Below are positions 25,016 through 34,560 of a DNA stretch of 43,166 bases, piece after piece (the stretch's first letter is position 1; the number at the start of each line of letters is the position of its first letter). The notes beneath the pieces are model-generated. The model ran no database searches and had not been told where the DNA came from. It was given only the letters and a program-made list of their open reading frames with translations. A program made the translations under genes and the position numbers. This stretch comes from Halolactibacillus halophilus (GTDB lineage Bacteria; Bacillota; Bacilli; Bacillales; Amphibacillaceae): NCBI RefSeq assembly GCF_900115605.1, contig NZ_FOXC01000023.1:1-43166 (forward strand). The letters run 5' to 3'.

Positions 25016-26191
25016 ATGAAAAAACCATTGTATCATCAGAATATACCATCGATGTATCGCTATATTTTTTTAGCTCAACTTTTCTTTGACCGGTCATTAT
25101 GGGTGATATTTTTAACGCAAAAACAGTTTTCCATGACAGACATCGGGATTGTGGAGGCATTATTACACCTTAGTATTGTTATCTTTGAAATCCCTACCGG
25201 GATATTATGTGATCGTTTCGGTAGAAAGCGGAGTTTACTCATCGGAAACGGTTTAAGCATCGTCTACGCGATACTTATGTTGGCAACCAATCAGATATTT
25301 TTCATTGGCTTAGCACTGATGTCACTCGGATTAGGTATTACCTTTCAATCCGGAGCTGAGGAAGCACTTCTATATGATTCCTTAAAAGAAACAGGCAAAG
25401 AAAGTCACTACACGAAAGTGTTTGGCATGTTTTCAATGCTTGGGCTCATCTCACTAAGCGCCGCTCAACTTATCGGCGGTTTTTTGGCTGAGTTTAGCTT
25501 CACTTATGTCTATATCGGTATCATGATCGTTCACTTACTCGCCTTTTTACCGCTTCTCGCGATCAAAGAGCCAAAAAAAATAATTCAAACAACAGAAAAA
25601 AGTGAGCCTTGGCATTATCAGCTGACAGAAAGTGTGAAAATCTGGCGTCGTTATCACACGATGCATGTGCCAGTGATTGTTTACATGCTGCTGTCAACAG
25701 CGACGGTGATCATTATTTTTTATGCGCAAAGTTATTTTAAAGCACTTGGCTATTCAACACCTATGATTGGCTTTATTTTTGCGGTTGAAGGCTTGCTTGG
25801 GGCCCTTGTCGTTAAGTATGTCTATTTGATAGAGGCAAAATTTTCGTTCATTAAGATAAACCGACTGATCTACTTCATTTATTTAGCCTTATTTATTGCG
25901 TTTATCTACTCGACGCATGGGCTTTTGATCATTAGTTTTCTCTTATTATCCCAAGCTTTCACCGTGCTTCAACCGATTTTTTCAAACTTTATTCAACACA
26001 AACTCGAATCAAGTTTCAGAGCGACCTTCTTTTCAATGGTTGGCGCTGTTGAAAGTCTTATGATTATGATTGCTTTTCCACTATTCGGATGGTTTATTGA
26101 CCGCTTAGGCTTTCACGTTAGTTTCCTTTTACTTTTCATCATCTTAACTGGAACGTTTATCCCGTTACTTTTAGTGAAACAACAAAAATAA
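25016..26191 (+). CDS. MFS transporter, probably drug efflux
   Basis: 391 residues with about twelve membrane helices. MFS motif A is GILCDRFGRKRSLLIG (residues about 64-79) between helices 2 and 3; motif-like GLGITFQSGAEEALLYDS follows. The central basic loop (KEPKKIIQTTEKSE) divides the halves. The frame stays open to 24974, but AAGGAG lies just before ATG 25016. The substrate is unknown. The upstream leader ORF and attenuator-like hairpin hint at induction by an inhibitor of translation. A terminator shared with the convergent jetC follows. Confidence 0.85.
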   Translation: MKKPLYHQNIPSMYRYIFLAQLFFDRSLWVIFLTQKQFSMTDIGIVEALLHLSIVIFEIPTGILCDRFGRKRSLLIGNGLSIVYAILMLATNQIFFIGLALMSLGLGITFQSGAEEALLYDSLKETGKESHYTKVFGMFSMLGLISLSAAQLIGGFLAEFSFTYVYIGIMIVHLLAFLPLLAIKEPKKIIQTTEKSEPWHYQLTESVKIWRRYHTMHVPVIVYMLLSTATVIIIFYAQSYFKALGYSTPMIGFIFAVEGLLGALVVKYVYLIEAKFSFIKINRLIYFIYLALFIAFIYSTHGLLIISFLLLSQAFTVLQPIFSNFIQHKLESSFRATFFSMVGAVESLMIMIAFPLFGWFIDRLGFHVSFLLLFIILTGTFIPLLLVKQQK

Positions 26192-26233
26192 CCGCTTTTT
26201 TAAACACATCCGTCTACTTTCATACCTGATCGA

Positions 26234-26263
26234 AAGAGCCCCATCACGATTGATGGGGCTCTT
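26234..26263. terminator. bidirectional terminator between MFS gene and jetC
   Basis: The perfect 13-bp stem AAGAGCCCCATCA (26234-26246) / TGATGGGGCTCTT (26251-26263) has a CGAT tetraloop. It lies between convergent genes. Confidence 0.7.
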
Positions 26264-26264
26264 G

Positions 26265-29200
26265 TCATTCATCAGTAAATAAATCCAATTGTTTCATTTC
26301 AAGGACGCGGTCCATTGTATCTGGTTCATGGTCTTTAAAGTAAGCAGGATGGAGCCATTTTTCTTTTTGAACCATCTGTTTACCTGGGTGATTGGTCGCG
26401 CGGAGTCGACAGCTATAAATGATGGGGAAGTAGTCTTCTAAGAACTTTCCTTCCGCATGCGCGGTTAAGGCAATGAGTTGGAAACCAAGTTGTTCGGCGA
26501 TGAAAAAGACCGGGCTTAAGACGTGGTCACTCGATGCTTTACCAAACGGATTGTCTAAAATAACCGAACGGTGCCGTTTAGCACTTGGTTCAATATGCTT
26601 TTTCTTCTCAGCGACGTAATTCAACAACCCTAAAAAGAGCGTCATATTTTTACTCCACTTTTCTCCGCCAGACCACACATTCGATTCTTCCCACGTATAT
26701 GTCCGCGTTGTGACCCGGTTATCGTTGGTCACTTTGGCTAAGCGAACTTTCATCGTTTGATCACCAAACACGACCCGCAACAATTGTTTTGTTTCCAGCC
26801 AATGACGGATTTTTTTCTTTAACTCACTTGAAGCTTCATCTGCTTCATCTGTCATCGTCGTCGCCACTTTATCTAGAATCCACTCAATATGTTCACGCAG
26901 ATGTGCTTTACCACTTTGTTCATCCCACTCCGGTAATTTGAACGTAAAGATTTGTTTCCAATGATCATCTACTTTCATTCGTGTCTTTTTCGGAATCTGA
27001 CTTAATTCTTCTACGACCGTGATAATATGGGTTGCCATCTGGTTAATGAACATTTTCAAGTCTTCATCATACTGGCGCATATGTTCATGCGCATACTTTG
27101 AGACGAGTTGGATTTTCGTCAACATATTTTGTTTAAACGTCATCACATCATCATACGTCAGTTTCGTATCAATACCGTTGATCGCCATGTGTTGAAGTTG
27201 CACATTCGATACATGTTTTAAACAAAACGAACGGAATGTATTCTTCTCTTGCGCCTGTACATCACGCGTTTGTTCAAGTCGCTCGCGTTGTTTATTTAGT
27301 TCATCTGTCAGACGCTTCGCCCATTCAACCGGCTGGTAACCAAAGTCTGTTTGTTCTTTTGGCGTGAGCTTATATTCCTCAATATCAGGACCATTAAAGT
27401 GGTGAGCTTCAATAAACCGCTCGAGTAAACTGATTGCCTCATCAAGGACCGCTTTTTCTTTGTCAAGACGCTGACGCGTTTCTATGAGATACGTCTCTCG
27501 TTTTAATAAGGCGTGTTTCTCTTCTTCAAGGATCGCTTCATTTAGCTCTTCATCCGATAGATTAAGCGGTGGTTGTTGATACAATTGCTTAAATGCATCG
27601 ATGTCACTTTCAAGGTGACCGATTGCTTTATTTAAGGCCGCTTCTTGTTGTTTTAACTTTTTACCGACATCGACAAGCGCCTCATCCATTGTTTTTAACT
27701 CTTCTTTTAGTTGCTCTAAATACCGGTCCCCGTCAACTGGGAATGTGACCGTTTCATCAAGCGCGTCATAATCTTTTTTCATGTTCTCTATCGCATGTTC
27801 ACAGCTTGTGCGTTTTTCTTTCGCATGTTTAGCCTTTAGTTCCCACTCATTTCGCGTTGAGTTAAACTGATTGAGCTGAAGTTCAAGATCATAAATAGCC
27901 CGTTTAATCACCGCTTCTGAGTCATCGGTATAAATGGCCTCTTCATTTTTTACATTGATAAAGTCCGCACTATTTTCGACCATTTGTTTTGTCGTTTTTA
28001 ATGCTAACATCCGGTCCCCGAGCTGACGCTTATCCTCGTCCAATCGAGCCTGACTGTCTATTAGCCTCTGGAGACGTTTATCAACCTCGTTTAACTCACT
28101 GATGTACGTCTTTAACTCAGCCTTTTTTTCTCTAATAACCTCTTCATAGCTTAACCCTTGGCGGCCTTTAATTAACTTCTGATGAATAAAGGCTAATTTT
28201 TTCTCCGCTTGATACACATCAGCTTCTCGCCCAGTTACTTTTCTTAATAGCTGCTCACGCTTTATTTCAATCGTTTTGAGTTGTTGTTTTTGTTGGGAGA
28301 CTTGTTTTGTTGCTTCTTGTAACTGTTCGGTCACATCTTTAAAAGTGTCAAACGGATAATCTTCAATGAATTGCGTGAACTGACGATAAACAACCTCGGT
28401 ACGCTCAATGTCACGTTCCTTTTCTTTTCTTCGTTCCGTGAACGTTTTCGCATGACTGGTCAGTTCTGTCTTCCAATCGGTAAAATGCGCCTCATCTAAG
28501 TTCTCTTCCCAGTGTGCTGGTTGAATCGCTTCTACTTGTTGATTTTGTTGTAACGCTTCTTCGGTTGAAAGCACAGTGACCGGGAAAATTAACCGGTCCT
28601 TCATCTCAACAATTTTGCGCTTCACTTGTTCTTTAAGGGATTGCTGGGTAACAATCACTTCTGGCCAAAGATAGTTAGGCGTAAGAGACGCTCTTTCAGC
28701 GTCTTCTAGCCTTGAGATAAATTCTACCCCTGTCTCAATATAGCCAAAACTCACTTTCCATTTCTCCACCGCATCATGTAAGACGGGATCGGCAAAGAAG
28801 CGGGTTTGGTGTTGATAAAAGTCAACATACCGGTAACTGAGTCGTTCTTTTTCAATTAAGCGTTCTTTCTCTTCTCTTTGTTGATAAAGGAGATGCGTAA
28901 ACGTATCATAAATAGACGCTTCTTTTTCATATAGACTACTGAGTCGTTTCCATTCATGACGCGTCGCCGCTAATTGATCGATCACGACCTGCTCTTTTAT
29001 TTTAATTGTCTCTTTTTTCTCCTGCCAAATCGTTGCTTGTTTAAGTGCCTCAGCGAGCGTGTCTCTTGTTAGTTTTTCTTCTTCTTTTAAGGCTAAATCA
29101 TCTTTCTTTAATTGACTGAGCGCTGTTTTATTGTCAACGATTGCCTCATCAAGCACGACTTCTTCTTGTTGCCAGTTGGCGACTTCTTCTTTTAAGACCG

Positions 29201-30665
29201 CATCATTGGGCTGACTTAAGATGTCTTGTTTAATATAGTCAAGGTCTTCTTGGCGCTGACGAATCAGGGTCTCAGCTTCTGTTATATGTTGGTTGAGTGT
29301 CTTCTGGTCATTAACTGCACTTCCTTGTTTTTGTTTGAGACGTTCAAGTTCACGTTCAAGCGGTTGGTGTTCGTGAGTTAATCCGGTTAACTTCTTCTCA
29401 TACTCCTCGAGTAACGTCAGATAACACCCTCTTAACGCACCTTTTCGTTCCGTTAGCCTCTCTTCTAAATCGACTTGTTCATCCGACCGGTCAAGCTGAC
29501 GGAGTTGGTCATCAATGTACGCCAGTTCTTCATTGATTGTCTTCTTTAACTGTTTGACTCTCGCGTAGTCAAGATTAATCTGCGTCTTTTTTGTCTCTAG
29601 ATGTTTTGCTTCAAGCGTGGCTTGTTGTCCAAGTAAGGCGTCCACTGTTTCTTTTAGTTGTTTCTGCTCATATTCTTTCCGCTGTATCTCAAGACTCTTT
29701 TCTTTCATACTGAGCGTCCGCTGGTCTTGTTTTAAGATATCCATATGCTGATCGTTATCAGTTAAGGCCTTTTCTAACTCTCGGGCATTACCTCTAGCAT
29801 GTAAGTAGATCCCTTTTGTTTGTTGTTTTGATTCAGTATAAGCTGTTTCTGATTGATGGAGCTGTTCATACACTTTCGTATAGACCGTGAGTGCTTGTTC
29901 AATATCTTTTGTTTCTTCGATTGTTTCTTTTAATCGTTTATATTCTTTTAAACCGTCTTGTTGTTTAAAGAAGAGATCACTAAACGCTTCTTTATTGTGC
30001 CCTTCAATCGCATCTTCGACGGTGGGAATCAGTAACCGGTCGAACAGTTGGTTGGTCGTTTTACATTCATCAAAAAACGCTTCAACCCCACCTTCGGTGC
30101 TATTAATCTTGACTATACTTTCCCATTCACTTCGAATGATGTGGTACTGATCTTCAATGTATTCCCGGAAAGCTTTAATCGTTTGAAATGTCTTTGCGGT
30201 GAGTGATTTTTCTTTCATTTGACTATAATAATCGACGATTTCTCCGCGTTCGGTTACACGGGTGCCGTCTTTTGTTTCTTTTGTAAAAGGGATATCTTCG
30301 ATTCGATTCGGATCATGTTCATCGTACTCATACACGTAGCGCACTGAATCTAGTCCATGTTTAGTCATAAATAACGTCACAGCGGTCACGACGTAGCGTC
30401 TCGGTTGGTCATGGTCAATCCACTCAATCGCAATATGTGCAGGGGCTTGGTCTAAAACAAGCGTTTGTTTAATTTTACGATCAGCTAAATCGACGTGTGG
30501 GAAGATTGCTTGTAGGGCGGTATGAATAAGCACCGTTTTCCCACCACCATTTTCTAATACAATCGCCCCGTTATGTCCGTCAAACATAAACGTTTCATCA
30601 TGATAACGCTTGTTCCCTTCTTCGTAAACAACATTGGTTAATCTAATCTTCGAGATCGCTGGCAT
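26265..30665 (-). CDS. jetC: Wadjet JetC, MukB/SMC-like ATPase
   Basis: 1466 residues. The N-terminal ATPase head has Walker A ENGGGKT (K43). A very long coiled coil rich in E/K/Q fills about residues 250-1250. The C-terminal head has the signature WSGGEKWSKNM (about 1331) and Walker B SVILDNPFGKAS. In Wadjet, JetC is the SMC motor that extrudes DNA loops and, with JetA and JetB, presents small circular plasmids to the JetD nuclease. The frame is open to 30788, but ATG 30665, with GAGGAGG before it and the N-terminus MPAISKIRLTNVVYE, is the real start; it overlaps jetB by 23 bases. Confidence 0.93.
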   Translation of the reverse strand: MPAISKIRLTNVVYEEGNKRYHDETFMFDGHNGAIVLENGGGKTVLIHTALQAIFPHVDLADRKIKQTLVLDQAPAHIAIEWIDHDQPRRYVVTAVTLFMTKHGLDSVRYVYEYDEHDPNRIEDIPFTKETKDGTRVTERGEIVDYYSQMKEKSLTAKTFQTIKAFREYIEDQYHIIRSEWESIVKINSTEGGVEAFFDECKTTNQLFDRLLIPTVEDAIEGHNKEAFSDLFFKQQDGLKEYKRLKETIEETKDIEQALTVYTKVYEQLHQSETAYTESKQQTKGIYLHARGNARELEKALTDNDQHMDILKQDQRTLSMKEKSLEIQRKEYEQKQLKETVDALLGQQATLEAKHLETKKTQINLDYARVKQLKKTINEELAYIDDQLRQLDRSDEQVDLEERLTERKGALRGCYLTLLEEYEKKLTGLTHEHQPLERELERLKQKQGSAVNDQKTLNQHITEAETLIRQRQEDLDYIKQDILSQPNDAVLKEEVANWQQEEVVLDEAIVDNKTALSQLKKDDLALKEEEKLTRDTLAEALKQATIWQEKKETIKIKEQVVIDQLAATRHEWKRLSSLYEKEASIYDTFTHLLYQQREEKERLIEKERLSYRYVDFYQHQTRFFADPVLHDAVEKWKVSFGYIETGVEFISRLEDAERASLTPNYLWPEVIVTQQSLKEQVKRKIVEMKDRLIFPVTVLSTEEALQQNQQVEAIQPAHWEENLDEAHFTDWKTELTSHAKTFTERRKEKERDIERTEVVYRQFTQFIEDYPFDTFKDVTEQLQEATKQVSQQKQQLKTIEIKREQLLRKVTGREADVYQAEKKLAFIHQKLIKGRQGLSYEEVIREKKAELKTYISELNEVDKRLQRLIDSQARLDEDKRQLGDRMLALKTTKQMVENSADFINVKNEEAIYTDDSEAVIKRAIYDLELQLNQFNSTRNEWELKAKHAKEKRTSCEHAIENMKKDYDALDETVTFPVDGDRYLEQLKEELKTMDEALVDVGKKLKQQEAALNKAIGHLESDIDAFKQLYQQPPLNLSDEELNEAILEEEKHALLKRETYLIETRQRLDKEKAVLDEAISLLERFIEAHHFNGPDIEEYKLTPKEQTDFGYQPVEWAKRLTDELNKQRERLEQTRDVQAQEKNTFRSFCLKHVSNVQLQHMAINGIDTKLTYDDVMTFKQNMLTKIQLVSKYAHEHMRQYDEDLKMFINQMATHIITVVEELSQIPKKTRMKVDDHWKQIFTFKLPEWDEQSGKAHLREHIEWILDKVATTMTDEADEASSELKKKIRHWLETKQLLRVVFGDQTMKVRLAKVTNDNRVTTRTYTWEESNVWSGGEKWSKNMTLFLGLLNYVAEKKKHIEPSAKRHRSVILDNPFGKASSDHVLSPVFFIAEQLGFQLIALTAHAEGKFLEDYFPIIYSCRLRATNHPGKQMVQKEKWLHPAYFKDHEPDTMDRVLEMKQLDLFTDE

Positions 30666-31392
30666 CGTGATCCTCCTCACTAAATTGATACAGGAAGGCA
30701 AAAATCCCTTTGTTGTATTCCACTTCCATAAAGTAACTTTCGACAATCGTTTTTGTTTTCTCGGTGATGGTAAATTCATCTGGACCAACTTCTTTTAAGA
30801 GACCTTGGTCGAGTAAAAAACGGGTCGTTGTATCGATAAAGCTTAACCGACTAATCGTGTTACCGGTTTGTTTTTTTGCACTTTCTTTAATGTCGTCCAT
30901 GTCTTGCCACTTTTCAATAATTAAGCGCCAGTTATAAGAAAACTCTTTTTCTAGTTCAATCAACCGTTCCTCACTGTGGCTCGTCAACAGATCAATCCGT
31001 TCTTGAATCAGTTTAATCCACTCATCTGACGGTAAGAAATCGCGCGTAACGGTCGTTGATTGATAGCTATCATAAAAAGCACCCATAAAGATTAGTGAGG
31101 CGAAGTAGAGTAAATATAGATCAGCATTGGTCGCATTCGCTTTTAAATAATGGCGCTTTAACCAGTCATTACTAACATGAAACGGTGAGAGCCGGGATTC
31201 TGGTATGAGATAAAGCGCATTGCCTGCCGTTATAATGACGCAATCTACTTCACGACTATAAAGATCTAATAAAGACCGAATTGTCTCATCGGCACGGTAT
31301 ACTTTCGTTGCCTCATCATAGACAACCCCGTCTCGTTGCAAACTCATGTAGATATGAAAAGCCTGGATCACTTGTTGTTCACTATAATGCAT
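30643..31392 (-). CDS. jetB: Wadjet JetB, MukE/KITE-like subunit
   Basis: 249 residues, soluble and acidic, predicted to be mostly helical with winged-helix segments (SEQQVIQAFHIYMSLQRDG near the start, RFLLDQGLLKEVGPDEFTIT near residue 210). The identification rests mainly on position between jetA and jetC, size, and the KITE-like tandem winged-helix character. It bridges the JetA kleisin and JetC heads. GGAGGGAACAGCTG precedes ATG 31392. It overlaps the end of jetA by 11 bases, so translation is coupled. The acidic tail (FSEEDHDASDLED) is notable. Confidence 0.85.
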   Translation of the reverse strand: MHYSEQQVIQAFHIYMSLQRDGVVYDEATKVYRADETIRSLLDLYSREVDCVIITAGNALYLIPESRLSPFHVSNDWLKRHYLKANATNADLYLLYFASLIFMGAFYDSYQSTTVTRDFLPSDEWIKLIQERIDLLTSHSEERLIELEKEFSYNWRLIIEKWQDMDDIKESAKKQTGNTISRLSFIDTTTRFLLDQGLLKEVGPDEFTITEKTKTIVESYFMEVEYNKGIFAFLYQFSEEDHDASDLED

Positions 31393-32887
31393 CAGCTGTT
31401 CCCTCCGTTAATTCAAATGTAAAATCTTGAATCGAATAGCGCGTCGTTTTTCTAATAATTTCTGGTCGCTCTGTCAATGATAACGTCTGATTTTTAAGCA
31501 GATAAATCGCACTGGTCAGCACTGTTTGCCGATCATCCTCAAGGTCACTATTAGCAACCGGTGAGCGCTGGTGCAAGATTAAAAAGAAATGATAAAACGC
31601 TTTTGATTGATACAAATTGACATTGCGTTTATTTTGGTCATCGATATAGTCTGATAATGTCGTCACCTGCCGAGTTGTCATCGCTTCAAGCAAATCTTGC
31701 ATCAGTGCTTCATAGTAAGCACTTGTTTTTTGTAAGTAAGGATCATCCTTAAAGTCGACTATTTTATACGTATCAACGTCTGTTGGGGCGTCTTTTTGTT
31801 CAATAATGGCTTGTTCAGCCATGAAGGTTAGCGGTGAAAACCGAGAGTTCGTTTCAACCTGTAAAAACGGGGCGAATACCCCGGTCATCGCTTCAAGTGG
31901 TAACGGTTCAGAAAAGATTTTAGCATTAATATCGGTATCAAAGTTAAACACATCGACCCCGGTATAATAAATTGATTCCTGCGCCTTCACTAACGTTGTG
32001 TTTTTAAGTTCCCACGTTTGATTTAACAAGCCCGTATGCGTATAGTGCACCGATTCTAATTCACTGGCAATCTTAATGATCAACCCATATGACTCATGTT
32101 CTTTAATATGTAAATCTTTCGCATAGAGGCGATTTTTTGTTTCTAGGACAAATTGGCGTAACGTTTGAAACTCTTCTTCTTCGCGCTCAAGCCGAAGATA
32201 AATATCATCCAGCAATTGTTTATAACGTTCAAACGTTTCTTCTGAAATAATGCTGCGACTAATTTCATGTTTTAATTGATCGAGCCGGGTATCGAGTGAC
32301 TCGACATCAATCCGCATTTCATTGATTTGGCGAAGCGCACCCTTATATTCGCCTTTTTCAAGTTGTTTTCGCAACATCAACTGATTAATCGATAATTGAA
32401 ACTCACTATAAAACTCTTTTGTCGCAAAGATCAGTTCTAGACCATCTTCATCTAATGTGTAATATTGGCGTTGTTGTTCCCGGTCAAAGTGATCACTCTT
32501 TAAGATCGAATAAGTGAGTGCCGTGTCGGTTTTCGTCTCCCAGTCAAAGGCCGTATATTGACGCTTCACACCGGTTTGAGGCCGGAAGGTCTCAATGATG
32601 ACTTGAACGAGTCGACTAAGCTGACGGTCATCGATGCGGTAGGTGGTGTTTGTCATCTCTTTTAAAAAGTCAGCGACATCTTCACGTGATGTTTTATAAT
32701 GGCGCAGTAATTTTTGTTCAAAGAAAAACAGTAACGTCAATAAACCGAGCCCTTTCATATCAATCGGCTGATTATCTTGATCGCGTTCGCGTTTACGGTC
32801 TAAGTCATATAACGGATCAAATAATGCTAACCGGCGCAGGCGTTCTTTATATCCGGATGTGACATCGGTTAAGTTAATAAACCCCAT
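31382..32887 (-). CDS. jetA: Wadjet JetA, MukF/kleisin-like subunit
   Basis: 501 residues. The N-terminal region has LTDVTSGYKERLRRLALFDPLYDL, a winged-helix stretch (VADFLKEMTNTTYRIDDRQLSRLVQ), a helical coiled middle (about 190-270) and a C-terminal domain after residue 330. This is the pattern of the kleisin subunit that links JetB to JetC. ATG 32887 is chosen over the open frame to 32902 because GGAGGGAATCACG precedes it. It overlaps jetD by 19 bases. Part of the identification comes from the unmistakable JetC and JetD neighbours. Confidence 0.87.
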   Translation of the reverse strand: MGFINLTDVTSGYKERLRRLALFDPLYDLDRKRERDQDNQPIDMKGLGLLTLLFFFEQKLLRHYKTSREDVADFLKEMTNTTYRIDDRQLSRLVQVIIETFRPQTGVKRQYTAFDWETKTDTALTYSILKSDHFDREQQRQYYTLDEDGLELIFATKEFYSEFQLSINQLMLRKQLEKGEYKGALRQINEMRIDVESLDTRLDQLKHEISRSIISEETFERYKQLLDDIYLRLEREEEEFQTLRQFVLETKNRLYAKDLHIKEHESYGLIIKIASELESVHYTHTGLLNQTWELKNTTLVKAQESIYYTGVDVFNFDTDINAKIFSEPLPLEAMTGVFAPFLQVETNSRFSPLTFMAEQAIIEQKDAPTDVDTYKIVDFKDDPYLQKTSAYYEALMQDLLEAMTTRQVTTLSDYIDDQNKRNVNLYQSKAFYHFFLILHQRSPVANSDLEDDRQTVLTSAIYLLKNQTLSLTERPEIIRKTTRYSIQDFTFELTEGTADAL

Positions 32888-33891
32888 CGTGATTCCCTCC
32901 AAATCGTTTGTAGTTCCTCTGTCGTTAAGATTTCCTGCGGGTAGTAGTACCCGCTGTTTAGGGTAGACGCAATCTGGTGCTGACTTGTTTCATCAAAGAC
33001 TCGTAGAAAGTCAGCCAGTGCTTGTTCACGCACTTGGTGATGCGTTTTTCCTTTGGCCCATGTTTTTGTTAAGCACGCTTGATAGAACGGCACGGCAAGC
33101 GTCATGTCTCTTTTTTGATTCAGTAAGTGCCAAATATAAATGCCTTCTCGGTCAATATCACCAAAGTAATAAAACTGATGCTTACCACTGACAGGAAACT
33201 GATCATCAAAGAGGCTAATGCTTGATAGAATCGCTTTTCCTTGGCCATAAATAAGTGTTGAGAAGTTTGTCTTGACTAAGGCTGGTAGTAAACTATGAAA
33301 AGTCGCTTTATTTTCAACAATTAAATGCCGGTGAACGGACGTATGTAATTGATGTGGATTGATGGCCATACTAAGCGGATCCGCCACTGAACGAATATTA
33401 AACTGATCATATAAACGAATCCTTTTCAGTAATTCTCGTCCGCCTTGTTCATCGAGCCATTTTTCATCGTGCATGAGTAAAAAGCTCACTTCAGGAGACG
33501 ATTGTTCACTCTCAGGGAAACCATGTGTTTGAAGATACTGATCAATTTTGATTAAAGCTACTAAATCCTGTTCAAACGCCTGGTTTGATTTAGTATAGTA
33601 ATCATCTAAGTTAATCGCTGGGTGAAATATGCGGCGATAGTGCTGCAACGTATCAATCACTGTGTCATTCAGCCGTTGTCGGTTAAGGCGGTAACCGAGG
33701 GCAAGTGATAACTGCCGGCCGGTGCGGCCTTTTGATTTAATCGGAAGCAACACCTCACGTGACTCTAACTCTAGGACCGTCTTACTGAACGATTCGTACG
33801 AATCGACAAAAGGTGTCAGTAACGTTTCCAATGTCCCTAACGATAGTATCTGTTTTTTATATGATTTAAGCACGTCAAAAACTTGTTTCAT
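32869..33891 (-). CDS. jetD: Wadjet JetD, TOPRIM-type nuclease
   Basis: 340 residues. The C-terminal TOPRIM domain has the conserved glutamate in LIVENKATF (E193) and the metal pair in YFGDIDREG (D245 and D247). The N-terminal half (about 1-150) is a helical arm for dimerisation and DNA binding. JetD cleaves plasmid DNA delivered by the JetABC motor. The ATG at 33891 follows AGATAGGTGA; GTG 33900 is part of that site. Here jetD is the first gene of the operon, whereas the commonly drawn order is jetA-B-C-D. No strong promoter was recognised in the 130 bases upstream. Confidence 0.9.
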   Translation of the reverse strand: MKQVFDVLKSYKKQILSLGTLETLLTPFVDSYESFSKTVLELESREVLLPIKSKGRTGRQLSLALGYRLNRQRLNDTVIDTLQHYRRIFHPAINLDDYYTKSNQAFEQDLVALIKIDQYLQTHGFPESEQSSPEVSFLLMHDEKWLDEQGGRELLKRIRLYDQFNIRSVADPLSMAINPHQLHTSVHRHLIVENKATFHSLLPALVKTNFSTLIYGQGKAILSSISLFDDQFPVSGKHQFYYFGDIDREGIYIWHLLNQKRDMTLAVPFYQACLTKTWAKGKTHHQVREQALADFLRVFDETSQHQIASTLNSGYYYPQEILTTEELQTIWRESRWGLLT

Positions 33892-34033
33892 TTTGTTCAC
33901 CTATCTTTGTCTTGTTTCTTCTATTGTACAAGAAATTGCGCCAGAGAACATCATCTACCGCGTAATTCATTCACATCCTAACAAATAATAACTGTTATCC
34001 TTCGCGTTTAGTTAACTTAAACTTAAAATACAA

Positions 34034-34079
34034 AAACAAACATTCAAGGTAGCATCAAAACCTACTTGAATGTTTGTTT
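34034..34079 (-). terminator. terminator at the end of the mevalonate operon region
   Basis: A long stem, AAACAAACATTCAAGG-TAG (from 34034) against CTACTTGAATGTTTGTTT (to 34079), with one bulge. On the minus strand it runs into a T-rich stretch. It separates the decayed last gene of the mva unit from jetD. Confidence 0.65.
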
Positions 34080-34146
34080 AAGAAATAATATGAACATGTT
34101 TCTGAGAAAGCGTGACTATACACCCTCTTAAAACCAAGATTATCCG

Positions 34147-34512
34147 TTACTCTTCTTCCAAGATACGCTTAAATTCATTTGCTTCAATACTTCTTATATC
34201 TTGAATATACAGTTGCTTATTGACTAAGCCAGGATTCGTTTGAATAAGCAAAAAGTTATCCTCATACTCAAGCAACGTATATTGACTGATTTTAAGCGGA
34301 CCTTCCTCTGAAAAATAGGTTTAAAAAGACTCAACGTCACTTTCTGATATAGAAGCATTTGGAGCGATTAAGCTAGATAAGTCTTCACTAATCAACATCT
34401 GTTCCGATAGATCTACACTTGTTTTCGGCTTGTTGTCAATATACAAAAACCAACCCCACTAACCTAGTAACAACAAAGTATAAATCACCGTCATAGTCGT
34501 TATCTTTTTCAT
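34147..34512 (-). pseudogene. decayed small membrane-anchored protein with two in-frame stops
   Basis: A 122-codon frame is intact except for TAG at codon 18 (34459-34461) and TAA at codon 64 (34321-34323). It starts at ATG 34512 after AGGGAGAGG. Read through, it is MKKITTMTVIYTLLLLG, then WGWFLYIDNKPK (a single N-terminal anchor), followed by about 80 polar residues ending in EFKRILEEE. The type is that of many small extracytoplasmic Firmicute proteins; no family is recognised. There is no frameshift, so decay appears recent. It lies 48 bases after mvaK2 with no terminator between, so it was probably the last gene of that operon. Confidence 0.65.
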
Positions 34513-34560
34513 AAACCTCTCCCTTCCTCTAGAAAGGATAGTCATATACTCCGATGATAA

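Noticed and set aside
228-34512. TAG recoding as tryptophan or another amino acid
   Set aside because: Only two cases, both in small dispensable genes, and nothing suggests recoding in Bacilli; simple decay explains them.
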